Shown: positions 7,478-10,247 of the stretch, piece after piece
How positions within the stretch are numbered: position 1 is the stretch's first letter
Layout of the letters: each line of letters begins with the position of its first letter
Program-made: the position numbers and the translations under genes
The notes under the pieces: model-generated
What the model saw: only the letters and a program-made list of their open reading frames with translations
Databases searched by the model: none
Told to the model about the DNA's origin: nothing
Assembly: GCA_036939755.1 (NCBI GenBank)
Contig: JALLAZ010001096.1
Coordinates: 1 to 10,247 of the forward strand
DNA: 10,247 bases
Origin: Stephanodiscus triporus
Lineage: Eukaryota; Bacillariophyta; Thalassiosirophyceae; Thalassiosirales; Thalassiosiraceae
Direction of reading: 5' to 3'

Positions 7478-8041
7478 ATGGTGCTCTTCATTTTATGCAT
7501 CAAGGCCGAACTTGATGGCGTGGAAAGTTTATCACTCCTCAAGAATACCAACCTGTGCTTCAGCGTGCGGAATCCACTCAGCGACTACGAGACTCGAGAA
7601 AAGATCGTCTTCAATCCCTCGGAGACGCTGGATCAGGACGATGGCGACCGGGAGCCGGCTCATCACTTTGCGGTCAAGTGGGAGGGGAGTAAGAAATATT
7701 CGACGTTGATCGTACTTGACGAGGAGGGGGCCAAGTCTGCGTTGAAGAAAGTAAACAAAAAGAGCAAGAGGGGTAAAGGTGGAGATGGAGAAGTGAGCTT
7801 GCCACGAAACGTAACATCCGATGACAACGGTAACTACGTCCCCGTCTTAGCGATGGAGTGCCGGGGTTTGGAACCATATGCCTTTCACCCTTTGGGGAAT
7901 GAATTCAAAGTTACAAGTTTAGGTGGATCAGTCTTTGACGAGGACGTTGATTTATCAGATGGAGATTGGGGAGAGTATGATGAAGAAAATGACGCCGCTG
8001 TTGGAATCAATGCGTTTGGTACTAAAATCATTTCTGTCTAG
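7478..8041 (+). CDS. CZIB/DUF866 (C1orf123/UPF0587) family protein lacking both CxxC pairs (187 aa)
   Basis: The C-terminal half carries the family signature: ECRGLEPYAFHP (127-138), then SVFDEDVDLSDGDWGEYDE and a closing VGI...I segment. The N-terminus MVLFILCIKAELDGVESL aligns without gaps to the family start (Met, beta strand, K-A-x-L), which is why I place the start at 7478. Family members such as human CZIB bind zinc through two CxxC pairs. Here the equivalent places read SVRNPLSDYETRE (29-41) and FAVKWEGSKKYS (64-75) with no Cys, so the canonical zinc site is absent. A Lys-rich insert (about 89-105) and length 187 aa versus about 160 are further differences. In-frame ATGs at 7382 and 7388 would add a hydrophobic leader of up to 32 aa, which I regard as 5' UTR. 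The molecular function of the family is poorly known. No intron is apparent. Confidence 0.87.
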   Translation: MVLFILCIKAELDGVESLSLLKNTNLCFSVRNPLSDYETREKIVFNPSETLDQDDGDREPAHHFAVKWEGSKKYSTLIVLDEEGAKSALKKVNKKSKRGKGGDGEVSLPRNVTSDDNGNYVPVLAMECRGLEPYAFHPLGNEFKVTSLGGSVFDEDVDLSDGDWGEYDEENDAAVGINAFGTKIISV

Positions 8042-8234
8042 AGTCTGGTTATGAATACTCCCACGACGTAAATACGCTTTGGAACCTTTTCTAAGTATTT
8101 ACTCCAAATGCATAAATTCAATCGATTTGATGATAGGTGTTCATTTCCAGTACTGATCGTCACCCAGAAGTGCAGCTGACTTATCTATCCCGTTAGCCGA
8201 TATTCAAATGAACTGCAGCTGACCTTGATGATGA
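8042..8234. other. Convergent 3' intergenic region
   Basis: These 193 bp lie between the CZIB-like stop (+) and the stop of the TPR gene (-). A near-identical word, TGCAGCTGACTT / TGCAGCTGACCTT, occurs twice, near 8171 and 8213. I see no ORF, RNA gene or clear terminator structure. Confidence 0.35.
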
Positions 8235-10026
8235 TCAATAGTATCCACCCCTACCTCTCCGACCGAACCCGTACCGTTGCCTTCCTAAGCCAAAGCCAAA
8301 GCCGCCCCCACCCCCTTGATAAGCCCCATAGCCAAACCGACCCCCACCCCCACGCCTCTGCAATAGATTTAGGATCATCAAAGCTTGGACTGGATTTATT
8401 CCAAATCGATGGCAAATCATCCCTCCTATTAGAAGAATGGCCAAGGATACCAATGTTCCATCGTACAAGCTTGGCTGGGCGTCGCATGACAAAAAAGGTT
8501 GATAAGATCGCGGAGCATTAGAAATATGATGTGCGCTTCCGACAGATTTCACATACCATTTGAAAGTTAGTGCCACTCCTTCGTCGTGCCCGTGGCTCGT
8601 AGTAATCATCATTATCACCATATCGTGAGTAAAATCTATCATTCTGGGGTTTGCTCCTATCATTGTATTCGGTGCTGCTAGTTCGCCGTTGCCTATCGTA
8701 TGTATCGTGCGAATTCCTAGCCTGTTGATGGAACTTATCATTCCCACGGTCATCCTGATAATAGTCGCTGCTACTCGATGAATATCTATTTGACTTCGAG
8801 GAGGAGGAACCGGGACCTCTTGACGACGAATAGCGATTGTATGCGTTTCCCTCGCCGTAATTCCCCCGATGACGTTGGCGTTTGGCACCGCCCCCGAATG
8901 CGTAGTCCAGACCGAATCTCCCGCCCAATGCCAAGTATAAAATGAGTAAGCAGCATGCTACCTTGAACAACGTTTGAATGTCGTCCGACTGAGAATGGTA
9001 CCACACAAGCATCCGAGAGATTTTATATTGGACGCGTTGGGAAATTGATAAGGAATGATAGGAAAGCGGCGGGTCAATATCGTCAACATCGATGCCATCG
9101 TTATGTGGTGCAGATGGGGCTGGAGAAGATTGATGCGGGGTCTCCTCTGTGGGATGATGATGCGCGCCACCGTTACTTTGGGATGAAGAAGGAGTTCCAT
9201 TCCCCCTATCTTCTTGTCTCCCTTCATTGTTGGCGTTATAGGAGCTACCACCAGACTCGCCACTCCGTTCCTGGTTATTCCTCCGCCGCATCTCCCTCAC
9301 CAACATTTCCCTTGCCACCGTATTCGTTCTGTCCAGCGACAGGGCACGTTGTAACGATAAACACGCATCGTTGGAATGTCCTCCAAGCTTGATGTAGGCG
9401 GAGGCAAGACGAACATGCGCCTTAGACCATTGATTATTGAGAGACACACACTGCGATCGAAACAGTGAGAACGACAAAAAATGAATAATAATGAGATAAA
9501 AATAAGATTCACGGGATAGAATATCTCCGGCACAAAAGAGAGAACGGGGGTCATAACAGCTAAATAAATTTATTCATCGCCACACTCGCGTGGGGGGCGG
9601 ATCATGAACACGGACCAAGCTGTGATTACTAATCATGTCCCTTCTCCTTCAATGTATTTAAAAAAGAACCGCCTCAGACCAAGTCTTGGGCGTATCAACC
9701 AAAAAATTGAATCCTACATCACAACGCACCTTCTTTGCATCCTCCACTGCCTTCTCGACCATGTCGGTACCCCCGATCTTCAATCTACAGGCTACGACAT
9801 TGCTCAATAAGATCGAGAGCTGTTGATGATGCTCGCTCGCACTCCCACCACGACCGCCGCCGCCGCCGCCTCTACTGCCCTCGTCCCGTCGTTGCGCACC
9901 TTCCGATGACGATAACGATGACGATGACAGCTGATCGATGGCTGCGGAATAATGGTCGAGCGCCTCGGAAAATTTATTTTCGGAAAAGGCTCGCTTTCCG
10001 GCGTCTTTCGATTCTGTCCACGTCAT
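8235..10026 (-). CDS. TPR protein with two membrane segments and Gly/Arg-rich tail (three exons, 476 aa)
   Basis: The exons, in coding order, are 10026-9730, 9450-8557 and 8474-8235, and both junctions are phase 0. Residues 5-33 (ESKDAGKRAFSENKFSEALDHY) and about 66-150, ending in AHVRLASAYIKLGG...ACLSLQRAL, form about three TPRs like those of HOP-type co-chaperones; they bind protein partners. A Ser/Gly-rich insert (33-65), encoded partly by a CCG repeat, interrupts them. Then come a polar His/Pro/Ser linker, a hydrophobic segment KVACCLLILYLALGG (about 258-277), a long Ser/Tyr/Arg/Asp-rich low-complexity stretch (to about 397), a second hydrophobic segment LVSLAILLIGGMI with NPVQALMILNLL (about 404-435), and a Gly/Phe/Tyr/Arg tail ending RGRGGYY. 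A membrane-anchored adaptor is my inference. I start at 10026 because the TPR begins at once; an upstream in-frame ATG at 10218 would add 64 aa. No named family is recognised. Confidence 0.82.
8475..8556 (-). other. Intron 2 of the TPR gene (82 bp)
   Basis: On the minus strand the donor GTATGT follows CAAATG and the acceptor is GACGCCCAG, preceded by a T-rich tract. Splicing joins SGTNFQM to PSLYDGTLVSLAILL. Reading through instead stops at 8518 after only 12 further residues, and the spliced form gains the second hydrophobic segment. Confidence 0.75.
9451..9729 (-). other. Intron 1 of the TPR gene (279 bp)
   Basis: On the minus strand the donor GTGCGT follows AAGAAG and the acceptor is CGATCGCAG. 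Splicing fuses VEKAVEDAKK to CVSLNNQWSKAH, restoring a continuous TPR of the usual A...K...P/N-x-W-x-K-A-H type in phase 0. The unspliced frame ends at 9658. The 3' half holds A/T-rich sequence and no ORF. Confidence 0.87.
9854..9870. repeat. CCG trinucleotide microsatellite in TPR exon 1
   Basis: A 17-bp CCG run encodes part of the GGGGGGRGG stretch on the minus strand. It lies in the loop insert that interrupts the TPR array, where length change would be tolerated. Confidence 0.8.
9905..9928. repeat. GATGAC hexanucleotide microsatellite in TPR exon 1
   Basis: Four copies of GATGAC (the second is GATAAC) lie in tandem and encode the Ser-rich SSSSLSSS run on the minus strand, in the same inter-helix insert as the nearby CCG repeat. 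Confidence 0.75.
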
Positions 10027-10247
10027 GGTTCGATCACAGAAATTCCCCCGGATGGAGGAAGAAGGGGAAGGAAGGACTGTGAAAAAATAATGAATGAGCG
10101 GACGAGCGAAGCGTGGAATGTACAAATGTACGGTAAGTATCGTAGGCACCCCTATCTCGTGGTCTGGGAGGGGCGGAAAACCGGGGGTTCCAGGAATCAC
10201 AGAGGGTTTAGATCCCATACAATGGACAGTTGGCAAACAATTTCTTT
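10027..10247 (-). promoter_or_regulatory. Upstream region and presumed 5' UTR of the TPR gene
   Basis: This sequence lies upstream of the chosen start and runs to the window edge. It stays open in the same frame on the minus strand to an ATG at 10218 and beyond, with predicted residues that look non-conserved (Pro-rich, no signal peptide). I see no TATA box or other clear promoter motif. Confidence 0.3.

Noticed and set aside
8235..8888. Separate 217-aa minus-strand protein
   Set aside because: Only its last 79 codons look real, as exon 3 of the TPR gene. The upstream part overlaps exon 2 in another frame and has no ATG that makes sense.
9045..9392. Plus-strand ORF of 115 aa opposite the TPR gene
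   Set aside because: It lies entirely antisense to exon 2, which has TPR sequence and clean splice sites. Its own translation shows no motif or plausible composition.

Overview
The window reads as compact nuclear DNA of a unicellular eukaryotic alga, most likely a diatom or another stramenopile. Five protein-coding units lie on both strands. Two of them contain short GT-AG introns (82 to 279 bp) with exact reading-frame continuity. Spacers between genes are about 180 to 400 bp. One long protein combines a CxxxxC/CxxH zinc motif, MBD-like blocks containing GPGW and an R-x-R-K-x-T-D motif, a combination I associate with diatom genomes. The lineage is inference; no rRNA or organelle marker is present.

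Layout. (1) 3-287 (+): the C-terminal end of a probable piggyBac-type transposase, cut by the left edge. It is followed by an AT-rich non-coding tail with a perfect 20-bp palindrome and a G-run ending at a TTAA (530-533), a plausible element end. (2) 680-3624 (+): a three-exon DEAH-box RNA helicase of 909 aa, closest to DHX33, with all core motifs intact. (3) 3804-7259 (-), convergent with the helicase: an intronless 1151-aa, probably nuclear, protein. Its order is zinc motif, Tudor/SH3-like block, MBD-like block, second MBD-like block, second Tudor/SH3-like block, basic HTH-like segment, helical region and a C-terminal tail with three SUMO-interaction-like motifs. (4) 7478-8041 (+), divergent from it across 218 bp: a CZIB/DUF866 (C1orf123) family protein that has lost both CxxC zinc pairs. 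(5) 8235-10026 (-): a three-exon protein of 476 aa with N-terminal TPRs, two predicted membrane segments and a Gly/Arg/aromatic tail.

There is no operon logic. Genes 3 and 4 may share a bidirectional promoter, and genes 2 and 3 share a 179-bp convergent 3' region. Genes 2 and 4 are conserved housekeeping families, whereas 3 and 5 look lineage-specific. The best candidate for something undescribed is the mirror-ordered chromatin-reader-like protein with its triple SIM tail, followed by the zinc-less CZIB paralogue or orthologue. I saw no tRNA, rRNA or CRISPR array.
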